This document shows positions 1 to 11,790 of a DNA stretch of 64,000 nucleotides, one piece after another. The first letter of the stretch is position 1, and each line of letters opens with the position of its first letter. Origin of the DNA: Eustoma russellianum (taxonomy: Eukaryota > Streptophyta > Magnoliopsida > Gentianales > Gentianaceae); the NCBI GenBank assembly GCA_036186865.1, contig AP025071.1, forward strand, positions 11,367,254 through 11,431,253, given 5' to 3'. The notes beneath the pieces are model-generated. The model made no database searches. It saw only the letters and a list, made by a program, of their open reading frames with translations, and was not told where the DNA came from. The position numbers and the translations under genes were made by a program.

Positions 1-373
1 CGAATTTGTTCAGACAATTGGCACACCCATCAAACTGGATATCGCTACCTCTGATAGGTTGCGGCCATCGGTGGCTCATGTGTGTGTTGAAGTTGATGTT
101 TCACAGGACTTGCCTAAGAAAATTTATTTGCAGGCAAAGCAGTGAATCCTCTTGCAACAAGTGATTTATGAAGATTTGCCCATGTTTTGTGCCACCTATC
201 GTAGACTTGGCGATGCCACGGGCTCTTGTCAGTCAGCTCCACCACCACCTCCCCCACCCGCAACTAGGTGGACTCCAAAAAAGCAGCACCCTCCTGCTAG
301 CCCCTCAACTGAGCTGATTACTATGCTAGCTCGACAAACAGATGACGTTCTGAATGATGATCCGATGCCCTAG
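1..373 (+). pseudogene. LINE ORF1 (gag-like) C-terminal part
   Basis: Translation from base 2 gives residues resembling the DUF4283/zf-CCHC_4 proteins of plant LINEs. There is a segment with GTPIKLDIAT and RPSVAHVCVEVD, a stop near 142, then YEDLPMFCATYRRLGDATGSC. That last segment aligns with the usual Y-x-x-LP-x-x-C-x2-C-x4-H-x4-C knuckle, but the second Cys is Tyr and the His position is Asp, so zinc binding is probably lost. A proline-rich tail follows, with eight consecutive prolines from about 238. In the live family this protein would bind element RNA in the ribonucleoprotein. The start lies outside the window. Confidence 0.6.
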
Positions 374-763
374 GAGGCGGATCTTCCACTCACTTCTCAT
401 GCGCAGGATATTTTGCGGTTGGGTTCAAATGCTGTTATCCACCTTAGCAAGAAGCCGATGATATGGGCGACATTGGTCATTCATCCGACACAGAGGTACA
501 TGTCGAAGATCTTCCACCCAATTTACCACCTATTTCAGATGATATTATTCGCAAAATACAATCACTCCCCGAGTCACCTTCTGAGAACATTCTATTATCA
601 CGCCTTAAGAGCCACTGGTTGACGAGGGGTTTATTCCTGTGATCCCCCATAGGCAGAGAAGAGCACATAAGGAGCTACCGCCACTGTCGCCTTCAACTGT
701 TCTTACTCGTAGTGCTGCACATTCATCTCATGGGAGTGATTTCACCCTGACTCAGTGAATATC

Positions 764-1545
764 ATGGCTTGGAATATTAGGGGCCTCGGCTCCTCTACCG
801 CCCGCTTACATCATTTAGTTCGTTTGCACAGTCTTAATTTGCTATCTATTATTGAGCCAAAGCATCCATCTCATCGTGTCACACGTTATGGCTTAGACTT
901 GGGCTTTGCAAATTCTTTTGGATTGCTGTTAGTAAAATTTGGGTCTACTGGCGTGATTCAATCTTTCGACTTATGCACACAAGAGATGAGGATCAGGTTG
1001 TTCATTTGCATTTTCTTTATGTTCCATTAAATCTTCCATTTATTTTCTTGGTGGTTTATGCGTTACATACCATGGTACATCGTCGACCTTTATGGCAAGC
1101 TTTATGTGACTATTCTGAGCAGATTACCAGCCCCTGGTTGGTGTGTGGGCATTTTAATATCTTTTGGTCCATAGATGATCACCGTGGCCGATCACAAACA
1201 TCATTATCCGCAATGCAAGACTTTAATGATTGTATAGAATACTGCGCTTTGATGGATCCACCCTTTCATGGGTTGAGATACACCTGGACGGATGGTCGTG
1301 GCCTAGGCCGCATACATCGCTGTCTAGACTGGCTTGTCACCGATTCTTCTTTTCAGGATGCTTTTGATGATATCTGTCTAACACACTTAGCTAGGGTTTC
1401 TTCGGATCATTCGCCACTTTTGCTCATTTGTCGCATGTTGGGAAATTCAGGTTGCCGGTCATTTCGCTTTTTGGATGCCTGGTTGTCTCATCCACACTTT
1501 CATTCTTATGTTGAGGAAGCTTGGATGTCAAAATCCGACCAGTAG
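764..1545 (+). pseudogene. LINE ORF2 endonuclease domain, frameshifted
   Basis: The ATG at 764 opens MAWNIRGLG, the standard N-terminus of plant L1 ORF2. The frame breaks near 1025 and continues from 973 in another frame. Recognisable endonuclease motifs are WLVCGHFNIF (normally GDFN, so the catalytic Asp is replaced by His), GLRYTWTDGRG, and SSDHSPLLL with the conserved terminal DH pair. The usual ET/EK catalytic region reads EPKHP. Family role: nicking target DNA to prime reverse transcription. The loss of acidic residues together with the frameshift argues for an inactive copy. Confidence 0.75.
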
Positions 1546-3226
1546 AGGAATGTTTGGTTTCTATAACAAGTTGTTACGGTTAAAGCATGACATTCAGCGA
1601 TGGAACTGGAATATTACTCATAATATTTTTAATCAAGTCGAGCAGGTGGAGGCAGAAGTAAGACGGACGGAGGCTCAGTGGGACAATGACCCATCTGATA
1701 CTAATCGCAGTTTATATCATCACACAAAAGCGGCATACGTTCAGGCATCTAAGTATGAACTACAATTCTGGAAGCAAAAAGCCCGTGTTCGATGGCTTAG
1801 GGACGGTTATGATAATAAACGTTATTTTCATTCGATTGTCAAAGGACGTTGTGCACAACTTCGCATTCAAAAAATCTATACAGCCTGGGGCGTTTTATGT
1901 GACATACCAGCAACCATCCAGAGTGAAGCAATTTCTTTTTATATGGCATTATTTGCAAAGGAACATAGTGGAGATTATGTCTATATCTTGCAGCACATTC
2001 CTCAATTAGTCACCTCGAAGGAAAACAGTTTTCTTACTCGCCTCCCCCAGCCACCCGAGGTAAAAGAGGTCGTCTGGCACTTAGACCCTCAAAGTGCGGC
2101 AGGTCCTGATGGGTTTCATGGCAATTTTTTCCGTTCCTGTTGGCATATCATACATAAAGATGTTGTTTTAGTGGTACAGGAATTTTTCCTCGGCATTCTA
2201 CAGCCTTCGGTGATGGCTAGTGCTCTAATTACATTAATACTGAAGGTATCGAAGCCTCATACTTTCAGTGATTTTAGGTCGATATGTTTGACTAATTTTT
2301 TGAGTAAGCTTTGTACTCATATTATTGCAACACACCTGAGTACTTTTCTACCCAAATTGATATCGCCGGAGCAAATGGGTTTTTTAAAAGGACAGGATAT
2401 CCCTACGCAAGTGTTGCTTGCTAGGGAGATGATACACATGTTAGACAAAAGCGGCAGTCAGTTATGTCTAAAGCTTGATATGATGAAGGCTTTTGATCGG
2501 GTAAGTTGGAAATATTTGGAGTTGTTGTTGCTCAAGTTTGGCTTTTTGCCATTTTCGTGCGCATTATTATGAATCATTTAGGTAGCACACGATTCTTGGT
2601 TCTTATCAATTACGTCCCATCCGATATTTTTCGGCCTTATAGAGGGGTGAAACAAGGTGATCCATTATAACCTTTGTTATTTATATTGTCATCGGAGGGA
2701 TTCAGTAGAGGGCTCAAGGCTTTAGTGGCAGCTGGTGTATTGCAACCTTTTTGGCTGGGCCGCTTGCCTTTCCATATTACGCATCTTGCATATGCTGACG
2801 ATTTGTTGATTTTTCTGCGCGGCACTATTCGTATGTTATTTCGATTCAAATCCTTTCTGGATGGTTATGAGGGCACCTTAGGCCAAAAAGTAAACTATGA
2901 AAAGCAGTTTTATTCCTTCTGCCAGCACATCTTTGCAACGCAGGCATCGCTACGAGGGTATTCTTGGTATGCAGACATTGGGTTTGCCATTCCGGTACCT
3001 GGGATCTTTCCTACATAAAGGTATTACCCGTGCACGATACTGTACATCTCTTCTAGAGCACATTGATACAAGGTTGAATGGTTGTCATAATAAACTGCTC
3101 TCTCCAGCGGGTCAAATGGTTTTACTGCGGTATGTTATTTCTTCCCTTCCTTTGCATATTACTGCTGTAGGTGGATTTCCACAGTCGGTTAAAGTCATTG
3201 AGTGTAAGATGGCTAATTTCTACTAG
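1475..3226 (+). pseudogene. LINE ORF2 reverse transcriptase, frameshifted
   Basis: The longest open part (1475-2572) holds the spacer helix region and the RT fingers: AAGPDGFHGNFF, then LITLILKVSKP, FRSICLTNFLSKL, and LKLDMMKAFDRVSW, which is the first catalytic Asp block. The frame breaks near 2570. A second frame at 2674-3018 carries GFSRGLKAL and AYADDLLIF, where YADD is the catalytic pair of non-LTR RTs. A third frame at 2897-3226 carries the thumb region (LGLPFRYLG, NGCHNKLLSPAGQMVLLRYV). The domain is nearly complete but needs at least two frame changes. Confidence 0.85.
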
Positions 3227-3599
3227 GGGCCACGGCAACACTGGGTTGCATGGTCCACTATTCAGACCCCTTGCGCCGAAGGTGGGTTGGCCTTCGGAAT
3301 CTTCGCAGTCTTCAAGAGGCATATTTTTGTCGCATTCGGTGGAACTATCATCAAAACAATACACATTAGAGTTCTTAACTTCATAAAAAATATGGACACC
3401 GTGGGGACTATCAAGCGCGCCTATCAGACTCCCCCGTGTGGAAGATTATTTGTCGTTATCACATTTTTTGTTATGCTAATAGTAGGTTGCACAGCACTCA
3501 ACTGACCTGGTCAGCAATGGCATCGTGTGAATTCACTTTGCTTTCAGCATATGATCTTTGCAGGATGTCCCATCCCACCCTTATTTCGGCACAATTTAT

Positions 3600-4512
3600 T
3601 TGACATAAGCATCACCACCCCACAGTCTGGAATTTTCTTTGGCGTGTGTATCACAGGGCATTAACTTTTGAGGATTACATTGGTAAGTTCACTGTATCTA
3701 TGCCCACGCAAAGCCCTTTCTGCAGGCAGGCTTCAGTAGAGGTAGATCATATCTTCTTGCACTGTGCATGCATTCGGCCTATCTGGCTCTTCTTCTCCGT
3801 TGTGTGGCATGGTAATCTACCCAACGCTGCACGCTTATGGCCTTATATATTATCTTCGTGGTTTCGTGCTTCATCACACACGCTATTAGGGACTCTGCGC
3901 ATTGTAATACCTGGCATCAGTGTTTTCAATATATGGCGCGCATACCCCTCCATAGTGTACGGTGATACCATCCGATGTACTACAACATCGCTCATTGCTA
4001 TAATATGTTCTGACATTTATTTGTGGGGCAAACGACTTGATGGAACCAAACTTGCTTCAGACTTCAGATCAGTACAGCACCTGAATTTATTGCCTCCTCT
4101 TCGTATAAATTGGCCCCTGGTCGTCCGGTGGTTAATTCCTCCTTCTGGTCGGATGAAGCTTAATGTTGATGCCGCCGTTGGGCGGACTTTTGCCGTAGGC
4201 GGAGCTATCCTATGAGACAGTTTCGGCATATGTGTTAGAGCAATTTCTTTAAGATTACCATCCTGCCCTTCTCTCCTGGCAGAAATGCAGGCAGCGTTAT
4301 TTGGATTGCTATACTTTCTGCCTCTCCATCGTCACATCATTCTGGAGACTGATTGTCAGCAGCTGACTCATTTACTTTATCGACACAGCACTGCCACTGA
4401 GAGTTATTATCTTTGCATACTCCGTTATTTGCAGATGCAGACACACTTTGACATTCAGCATGTTTATTGGGAAACAAATATGGCGGCCTATTACTTAGCG
4501 CAGAATGGGTAA
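3600..4512 (+). pseudogene. LINE ORF2 zinc-binding (zf-RVT) and RNase H domains
   Basis: At 3721-3800 the translation has CRQASVEVDHIFLHCACIRPIW, matching the zf-RVT region that follows RT in plant LINEs (C-x-x-x-x-E-x-x-x-H-x-x-x-x-C pattern). From 4140 the frame reads PPSGRMKLNVDAAVG, and after a stop at 4213 it continues in the 4285-4512 frame with QAALFGLLYFLPLHRHIILETDCQQL. This is the plant RNase H-like fold (RVT_3), with LNVDAA and ETDCQ holding the usual acidic residues. Upstream 3230-3600 contains only broken frames of the linker. Confidence 0.7.
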
Positions 4513-5153
4513 CTTACTCCTATGACGGGTTACTATACGCAGCATACGCTTCCACCCTTGATTCGTAGTTGCGTCAGGCTTAATATTACTACTGGGCATC
4601 TTCGGCATGAATGATCGGCATTTTACTACGGTTCTGCTCACTGCCTTCCAAATGGATATGCGATAATATACACATTCTGCCTGCATTCTGAGGGATGCAG
4701 GCAGGCTTGGTACGATCTTCTATTATTTGATTATCATGTTATGCTCTCACATTTGGGCTATATTGGTATCTAATGGTTCTATGTTTGTTTTTACATGGAT
4801 TATCACGGGCGGCTATGGGCTTTCTCGCAATGGATGGAAAAGTTCGACTCTACTGGGGCAGTCCGACCTTTGTGTATTAGATGTTTCAATAGTGGTAAAT
4901 ATGCAATCTTTTTCCTTCGTGCAAGATTTTATCCACAAGGATGGTTTTGCTTGCCAAGGTTTTAATGAGACATATCATACCACGTTTGAACATCCCCCTA
5001 CCCCTTTCGCATACTATGGAGCTACGTCTTCTGGCCTTCAAGTAGTTACATACGACTCTGTTATGATCTTATTTGTATTAACAGTATTCCTCCGCCATAA
5101 GTGAGGGTTTATTTTTCCAATAATAGAATATGGAGACTCGATGCTACTTCATT

Positions 5154-5241
5154 TAAAAAAAATATATGTATGTATATGTATACGTACATATATGTATATA
5201 TATTATATATATGTATATATATGTATATATATACACACACG
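5154..5241 (+). repeat. A-rich tail grading into TA/TG/CA microsatellite
   Basis: A run of A at 5154-5162 passes into alternating TATG, TATA and finally CACACAC. Its position directly after the LINE 3' region suggests that it grew from the poly(A) tail of the insertion. Confidence 0.8.
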
Positions 5242-5263
5242 GGAGTTAGGATTCTATTAGATG

Positions 5264-5335
5264 TTGGAATTAATTGTGATTGGATACTTTGAATTAATTG
5301 TGATTGGATATCTGGAATTAATTGTGATTGGATAT
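5264..5335 (+). repeat. 24-bp minisatellite, three copies
   Basis: Three head-to-tail units lie at 5264-5287, 5288-5311 and 5312-5335, each a variant of TTGGAATTAATTGTGATTGG plus ATAY. Only the first bases and the last base vary. Confidence 0.9.
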
Positions 5336-5351
5336 TTGGAGATGTTTTGTA

Positions 5352-5405
5352 AAATATTTGGTATTTGAAAAATATTTGGTATTTGAAAAAGTTTGGTATT
5401 TGGAA
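5352..5405 (+). repeat. 18-bp minisatellite, three copies
   Basis: The units at 5352-5369 and 5370-5387 are identical (AAATATTTGGTATTTGAA). The unit at 5388-5405 differs at two positions. It lies 16 bp after the 24-bp array, and the two arrays share the TTGGATATTTGG-like core, so they may derive from one another. Confidence 0.9.
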
Positions 5406-5559
5406 AAGTTACTTTGGAAACATTTTAAAAGTTGTGCTTTGTTTTTTTTTGCAAAATTCATCCTCACAGGGGAAATATATCGGTAAGCTGGATTGATCCC
5501 AAACAAACGGGGCATTCGGGCATAATTACCTATTTGGGATAGGGTGGACGGACATATTA

Positions 5560-8242
5560 TGTTGAGAAAAAGGGTTTGGGTGATTTACAAATGCATGATT
5601 TAAATGTTACATGCTTACGAAATGCATGAATAAAAGTTACATGATGTATTTATGTGATAAAAATGCTATACATATTCATATATATTGTTGTCATACTAAT
5701 GTGCCAGGAAGCGTGAAAGCTTACATCATATGGCAAACATTTGTTGTCTTTACACTATTTTCAGGTGTCATGATTAATGAACTAAACTAGTTCATTAAGT
5801 GAATGCTTAAGTTAATGAACTATCTAGTTCATTAATTGAAGACATATTTGGAGAGAGCTATATGGCAACAAATTTGAAAATAGAACGTCTTCTCATCTCC
5901 ACACCTCACATTACATGCCACTTATACATATATATTTTATCTATCCATTTTTTTTATACGACAAACTATATACTTATGTTCCGACGTTCCACCGACACAT
6001 CACATATATTACAAACGTACGTCGACGTCAGACCACTATATACACCTCATATTTATGAGTATATTCAGGTCTTATATCATATGTTACAAGTCATAGTGAT
6101 GTCAAATTATAACAATATGTTACAAGGTCATAAACCGAAAATTGTCGTATCGGGTGACTACCGAAACTTTACCTACATGTCACGTACTTGCCATATAAAG
6201 ATGGCCAGCCTATATACATCAAAATTATTCAAAAATTTTGTGATTCACATGTTACATTCAGCCACAAGGACATATTATGTTTGCACACACAAATCACCCA
6301 CAATTTAGCCTACATTTGTGGAGAATTCAAACTTAAGCATATTTTGGCACATGGGGCGTTTATAATCCGCTATTAGAGCTGAATATACAACTCATTTTAT
6401 GTACATTTTGTGTGATATAATATATATTACATGTGCAGAAAGTTTGAAATTAATCGGAGAAAAATCGCGTAATCGACGAAAGTCAAACATTTGGTTTTCT
6501 ACAACCCTACAGACGTGGGACGTTTTCTTTATTGGTGTAACATGTATCTAGACACTTTTTACACATTCAAAGACGTGTTAAAGTGTTCTAGAAAATTCAA
6601 ACTAAGGCTGATTACAATTTACCATGTATATGTGAATATTACGCATTATTTGACAAAGCTTATCAAAAGAAAATTTCAGCACATGCAGCCTCCTTCACAT
6701 GCCTATTTTTGCGTTTTTGGAGCCTAGGTGGAGATTATTTGGCACTTCAATTAGTGGAGGACATGCCACACAAGATTGGTGACATTGAAGAGGGCAAAAC
6801 ATAAGGAAAGAATTCAAAGAAAACACATGCTGAAAATTTTCAGCACATGTTGCAAAGCTGGCTGATTTTTACCTAGTCAATGTCTTCAATTGTCTTCAAA
6901 AATTTAGGGGGATTGAATTGTGATTATATGGTAGTTATTCACCTTGATTTTGAGCACATGTTTTCAGATTTTTTGAAGAAATTCCAGCTCATTTAAAGTG
7001 TGCCAAGGTGGATTAAAGGTGGCCTATCAAGAAGTGACAACTAGGCAAAGACAAGTCATCCCTCCAATCATATTGCACCAAGTAAGCAAGGTTGTGTCAT
7101 CATTTACACAAGGCAATCTTCCAAGGGCATTCAACACATTTCTCAAGGAAGAAATGAACTCTAGGGCAGTGGCCAAGACAAGATAAAAAGGGCAACATGT
7201 TACAAGACAAGGCTAAGCAAAATTTATATTCTTACAAGTTCAAAAAGCAAGACTACTCTCTTCTTCTTCCTTTCTTTTCTCTTGCTCTTAGCATCAAGCC
7301 TATCATTCTTACATTTCACATATTATATAGGCTTTGATTATACCACCTACACTCATTCATTTCTTGTAAAAGGTTGATCAAGGTATGATCAACCCTTCAT
7401 TCGATCGGTGGTGGTGCTCGTGATTGGTTTGTTTGATTGTTTGATTGTAAAAGGGTGGAGTTGGTGTTTAACTCCAGTCACCCTTGTGGTAAGGTTGTGT
7501 TTAGTGAAATCCGAAGAAAGTGTCCTCGAAGACTGAAGTAGGTTGTTTTAACCGAACCAGTATAAAATTCTAGGTGTTCTTACTTTTCAATACTTTTACT
7601 TTCAGTTTCCAGTTTTCTGCATCGTTTTCATTGCAACGGTAAAAATAGCAAACGATTTTCAAAAATCAAAAAATTTTGCAGAAACATAGTCACACGTCCT
7701 ACTTTCATTTGGCACAAGTCTCACCTCATTTGGATAAGTATAAGTCAGTCAAACATTGATAGTTCTGAGACTAGTGCAATCTGATCCTCAGATTTGCAAA
7801 GGTTGAGAACATCAATATGGTTGACATACTTACCAAGAGAATTTTCAAAAACTGTTTCAACCTGTTAAAATACACATATTGAGGGTCAAACCATAAAATT
7901 TCCAAGTCATTTAGAGTTCCCAATTAATAGGAATAAATTTTTTATTTCGGAGTACATTTTCTGGCAGATTGATGCAATTTGCATAAAAACATGTTTTCAA
8001 GGAGTTAGGCTTGGAATTTAATTTGAAATTCTTGTGAGACACTCACAACATCCGAGATCACATCCTCACCGAATTTCATAATTTTTGGAGGTCTATAACC
8101 AGGTCATCTAGATTAATCAAATCAGGATGTGAAAACAGAAATTGGTTTTAGAAGTTAGTTTTTTGGTCCAAAAGTTTTTAAAAACCGAATTTCCGCACTT
8201 ACTATTCAATTCCCCTTCTAGTGGTAGTATACAGGTCCTACA
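5560..8242 (+). mobile_element. 5' LTR of an old family-S Ty1/copia element
   Basis: It begins TGTTGAGAAAAAGGG and ends CCTACA. It is a diverged, shorter copy (about 2.7 kb) of the LTR seen as a pair at 43497-46588 and 51982-55045 and as a solo LTR at 58299-61688. Shared landmarks include the AGGGTTTGGGTGAT start, the nested TAGTTCATTA palindromes near 5775-5835, a CATGCTGAAAA palindrome at about 6833, and the terminal block around CTTCTAGTGGT. It is followed by a degraded PBS and the gag of the same family. There is no matching 3' LTR; the element is cut at about 9727. Confidence 0.85.
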
Positions 8243-8244
8243 AG

Positions 8245-8257
8245 TGGTATCAAATCG
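8245..8257 (+). other. Primer-binding site (degenerate, initiator tRNA-Met type)
   Basis: TGGTATCAAATCG lies 2 bp after the LTR end. The standard plant copia PBS is TGGTATCAGAGC, complementary to the 3' end of initiator tRNA-Met. This copy carries changes in the last third. Confidence 0.75.
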
Positions 8258-8298
8258 CAGGTTCACTCACTACAAGAAGATACAACAATCTTTGTGAG

Positions 8299-9727
8299 AT
8301 GGCATCCACTAGTTATAAAACCGAGCAAGAAGGGAATGTCAAGCGTAAGGCCTCCTCTTTTCAACGGTGAGTCTTTTATACAATAGAAACTTAGAATGAA
8401 ACTTTTCTTTATGACTATTGATATAGACTTGTGGTCCATCATAGAAGATAGTCCTTTTATTCCGTCTAAAATAACTATGATTGATGGCGTTACATTAGAA
8501 GTCGTAAAACCTAAGCAAGAGTATACTGCAAAAGATAAAAGAGATTGAGTATGAATGCCAAGGCTATGCAACTTCTTCTAAATGGCTTAAGTAAAAGTGA
8601 ATCAAGTTATGTGTCAAATTGTTCTAGTACCCAAGAGATGTGGAAAATTCTCAAAATGAAACATGAAGGTACTAGTCAAGTTAAAGAGTCCAAGATAAAC
8701 ATGCTTATGTCTACTCTTGAATCCTTCAAGTTATTACCGAACAAATCTATTGTTGATATGGGTTTACGCTTGACTAACATTTACAACTCCCTTGAGTCTC
8801 TTGGAAAAGTATTTTCTTCATAGGAAAAGGTACAAAAGATACTAAGAATCCTCCCATCCGAATGGGATCCCAAAGTCACTGCAATCGAAGAAAGTAAGGA
8901 AACCAAATCGATAAAGATGGAGGAATTAATCAGATCATTAAAGGTATATGAAAACAAACTCACTCTAAGAAATTCTGAATCTACTTCTAAACAAGATAAG
9001 TTTGTAGAGTTTAAATCAAATGAATACGTCTCTACTTCTTATGATCGCGTACATGATAGTGACACAGATTACGATAATGAAGATCTAATCACGTTGGCTT
9101 AAAGATTAAGAAAGATCATGAGGAAATCGCTTAAAGACAAACCTAAGCCTAATTCATCTAAGAACCAAAGAAATAAAAATAAAGATAACGATAAAGATAT
9201 AAAGTGCTATGGATGTGGAAAACTTAGACACCTATTATATGACTGTCCGAAGAAGGACAAACAGACAAACTGTGACAAGGATTGGACCAAAAATAGACCC
9301 GTCTCAGAACTTAAACAAATGAGAACAAGAAGAGCCTTCAAAGCCTCCACATGGAGTGACTCATCCGATTCTGAGACTAAAGGAACCGAAGAAGAAATGG
9401 CACAAGTATACTTTACATCCAAGGCATCAAATGATGTATCTTCTGACTGTGGTTCTAATTCCAAACCCTCTTATGATGATTTATTTAGTCAATATCTTGA
9501 GTTGCATAAATGTTTTAAGACTCTTGCAAAAGAGAAGAAACGTTCTATTGAAGACTAGAAATTGTTATAATCTTCTAACACGAATCTTGTATCTCAATTG
9601 AACGATTCAAAAGAAGAGCCGTCTTGCATGATAAATTCATTAAAACCTGAGATTTCCTCCGTAATATCCGAGAACACTGAGATGAAAGCCAAGATTTCAA
9701 ATTTGAAATCAAGAAACACACATTTAT
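8299..9727 (+). pseudogene. Family-S copia gag, broken and truncated
   Basis: The ATG at 8299 (MASTSYKTEQEGN) matches the gag start of the family-S copy at 51929 on the other strand. Open parts at 8545-8823, 8917-9102 and 9118-9558 align with that copy, including NMLMSTLESFKLLPN, SLKVYENKLT and a CCHC knuckle CYGCGKLRHLLYDCP at about 9208. Stops at about 8821, 9100 and 9556 and a frameshift before 8545 disable it. Similarity ends abruptly at about 9727, inside the coiled-coil-like stretch KISNLKSRNTHL. Beyond that the sequence belongs to another element on the opposite strand. Confidence 0.85.
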
Positions 9728-10436
9728 AATAGGATTCGGATCCTTTCTGTCGATTTCCATCCACACATTATGGAGTTTATTCCATAAGTCCTCTAATGTA
9801 CCTCTATTCTAACGGATTGAGTTGACTTTCTTATGCAGGTCGAAACCTACAAAGAGCCTGTGTCGGCACCTTATATTATTGCCAGTCTATCCCATAGTGC
9901 CTTTGCGGTTGGATACTGTGAGACATTGTTTACTAAAGTAGGCTCAATATTTTGTATGAGCCAAATGAACACATAGTGGTCATTAATCTCTCACTGAGTG
10001 AAGTTTGGGTCAGTGACCACCGATTGTGGTGGAACAGCAGTTAGATATGGGATTTGGCATCTTCTCCTAATCACCTTTCTCATGAGTGTCACCCATAGTT
10101 GATAATGATCACTATTCGGTTTTATGCCTAGTGATAAATTCTCCATATTCTGCACTTGAGGCTAAGGTTGTTCCTTAGCAAGTTGACCAGTTGTATGGCC
10201 AACTCGTTATTATATATATTCTGTTCAATTTTGCCAGACATCCTGTCTGACTATATCTTGGCTAGACGGTCGAGATAGGTATAATGGAACAATAAGGAAA
10301 CACCCAGGGAGGTGTCTGAGTTCCAAACAAAAACAATTTGTTTTTTTTCTGGTGTTTCTAGTTGTTTGGTGTGGGCCGACGCTGGCGATTCTGGTTTCTC
10401 CGGTGTCGGTTTTTTGTTTTCTGGATCAGAAATATT
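9728..10436 (-). pseudogene. Copia gag (UBN2-type), second family, truncated
   Basis: Reading the - strand from the PBS at 10448, the translation contains HYQLWVTLMRKVIRRRCQIP, then DHYVFIWLIQNIEPTLVNNV, QYPTAKALWDRLAIIY and WMEIDRKDPNPI. This is the order of a plant copia gag. Several stops and at least one frameshift interrupt it. It stops at about 9728, where family-S gag on the + strand begins, so two truncated gag genes abut on opposite strands. Confidence 0.7.
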
Positions 10437-10640
10437 GCTCTGATACCATGTAGAAACATATTTCAGGAATGAAAGTTGTATTGCATTGATTGTAATACAG
10501 TTAATAGGTCCTATTTATAGTTGAATGTATACACTATCTATGATATATGTTTGATTATAATAAATAAAATATGATAGGATAGATTCTGGATATGATTTAT
10601 TAGGATTCAATCAGATCCTAGATTAGATCTGGCTTACCAG
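10437..10640 (-). mobile_element. Copia PBS and 5' LTR (-), right end uncertain
   Basis: The complement of 10437-10448 is TGGTATCAGAGC, an exact initiator tRNA-Met PBS. It directly follows (on the - strand) an LTR that ends in CTACA at 10449. Within the LTR, the complement of 10510-10520 gives CTATAAATAGG, a plausible TATA box. I could not fix the outer end; candidates lie at about 10609 to 10637. No TSD was found. Confidence 0.65.
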
Positions 10641-10698
10641 CTTTCTGAGAGGACCTACTCATACCGCGAGCTGCGAGGCTGATTGACATGCATAATGA

Positions 10699-10881
10699 TT
10701 GGCACACAAAAGAAAAAACAAAAGCAAGGGGAAAAAGGCTATACATTGTTCTAACCTAGGAAATTTCATATAAAGTAAACACAAACATTTATATTGGCAC
10801 ACAAAAAAAAAACAAAAACAAGGGAAAAAAGCTATTCATTGTTCTAACCTAGGAAATTTCATATAAAGTAAACACAAAAAT
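10699..10881 (+). repeat. 95-bp tandem duplication interrupted by an LTR insertion
   Basis: The block starting TTGGCACACAAAA at 10699-10793 is repeated from 10794. Both copies contain CTAACCTAGGAAATTTCATA. The second copy is broken at 10881 by the solo LTR and resumes at 12125, so the duplication is older than the LTR insertion. Confidence 0.85.
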
Positions 10882-11205
10882 TGTTTGAGAATTAAAGGAT
10901 TGGGCTTTGGCCCATCGTTGGAGATTGGAAGATTTGGGCTTTGGCCCGTTAACGATGTTGCAAAATTTGGTTGAGCAACGTACTTTGAGCTTAATGAGTT
11001 TCCGATAATGAAATCGAAAAACTAATGAATCCTTAATTATCTACGTGACAAGTAGTTAATGTTAGGATGTGGACTCACTCAATTATGGTATTGTGTGAAT
11101 GTGAAATTAATGCTCAAAGTGGATGGAAAGTGTTGTGGATGGGTGACGTGTCACCCTTATGGAGGAATATCACGTTGGATGTGTCCATGTGGTGTAAAAG
11201 CTTCT

Positions 11206-11465
11206 GACACACATCGATCGATGACATCGATCGATCGATGTCACTTCGATCGATCGATGTCATCGATCGAAGTTGATCAGAAAGCTTCGATCGATTGATT
11301 GATCGATCAAAGACGATCAGAGGACATTGATCGATCACTTCGATCGATCGATGTCTCTTAAATCAATCAAAGTGATCGATTGTAGTACTCTGTCCGACAT
11401 CGATCGATCACATCGATCGATCATGTCACTTCGATCGATCGATGTGATCGATCGAAGTCGGACAG
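11206..11465. repeat. CGATCGAT palindrome array inside the solo LTR
   Basis: About 260 bp are dominated by the self-complementary words ATCGATCGAT and CGATCGATCG, separated by short linkers such as GTCACTT, AAGTTGATCAGA and AAGTCGGACAG. Both strands look alike. The pattern is irregular, not a clean tandem repeat. Confidence 0.85.
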
Positions 11466-11790
11466 CGGGCAGAATCTCTTCTGATTAAGCAGTTATGTTT
11501 CAAACGTGAAACTAACGTTATCCTCCAGTTTAAAATAAGATCAACCTGTTTGATCTAACGGTGGTGGGAAGGCAGCTTTGATCTAACGGCCGGGATTTAA
11601 ACTGTCTTAACTGCTTAACCGAATATGGTTTCCATCTAACGCTCCAGGTTTAAACCTGCTAATCTATCTTCGATCTAAAGGCTGAGATTAAACCTTCCTA
11701 ATCTAGATAGGAGGTTTTAATCTAACGGTCTAAATCAAACTTCGGTTTTGATCCAACGGTCACGGTACCTTGTTCTCCAACCGACTCCCC

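Larger units (their letters stand above)
1..5165 (+). mobile_element. L1-type non-LTR retrotransposon (LINE), degenerate, 5' end outside window
   Basis: Domains follow the order expected for a plant L1 LINE. They are the end of an ORF1 with a CCHC knuckle, an apurinic-type endonuclease beginning MAWNIRGLG, a reverse transcriptase with YADD, a zinc-binding zf-RVT-like segment and an RNase H domain. The element ends at about 5154 in an A-rich stretch followed by a TA/TG microsatellite, as expected for a LINE 3' tail. Many frameshifts and stops split the frames, so it cannot encode its own machinery. The interval 4513-5153 has no long frame and is probably the decayed ORF2 end plus 3' UTR. The 5' end and one TSD lie outside the window. 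Confidence 0.85.

Noticed and set aside
5862..6308. 148-codon frame on the + strand
   Set aside because: It lies within the old family-S LTR. The equivalent positions in other LTR copies are not open, so it is chance.
11059..11338. Frames with RSMTSIDR repeats on both strands
   Set aside because: Translation of the CGATCGAT palindrome array gives similar repeats on both strands. It is not a protein.
11206..11465. CRISPR-like array
   Set aside because: No constant repeat and spacer lengths, eukaryotic LTR context, and the words are overlapping palindromes.
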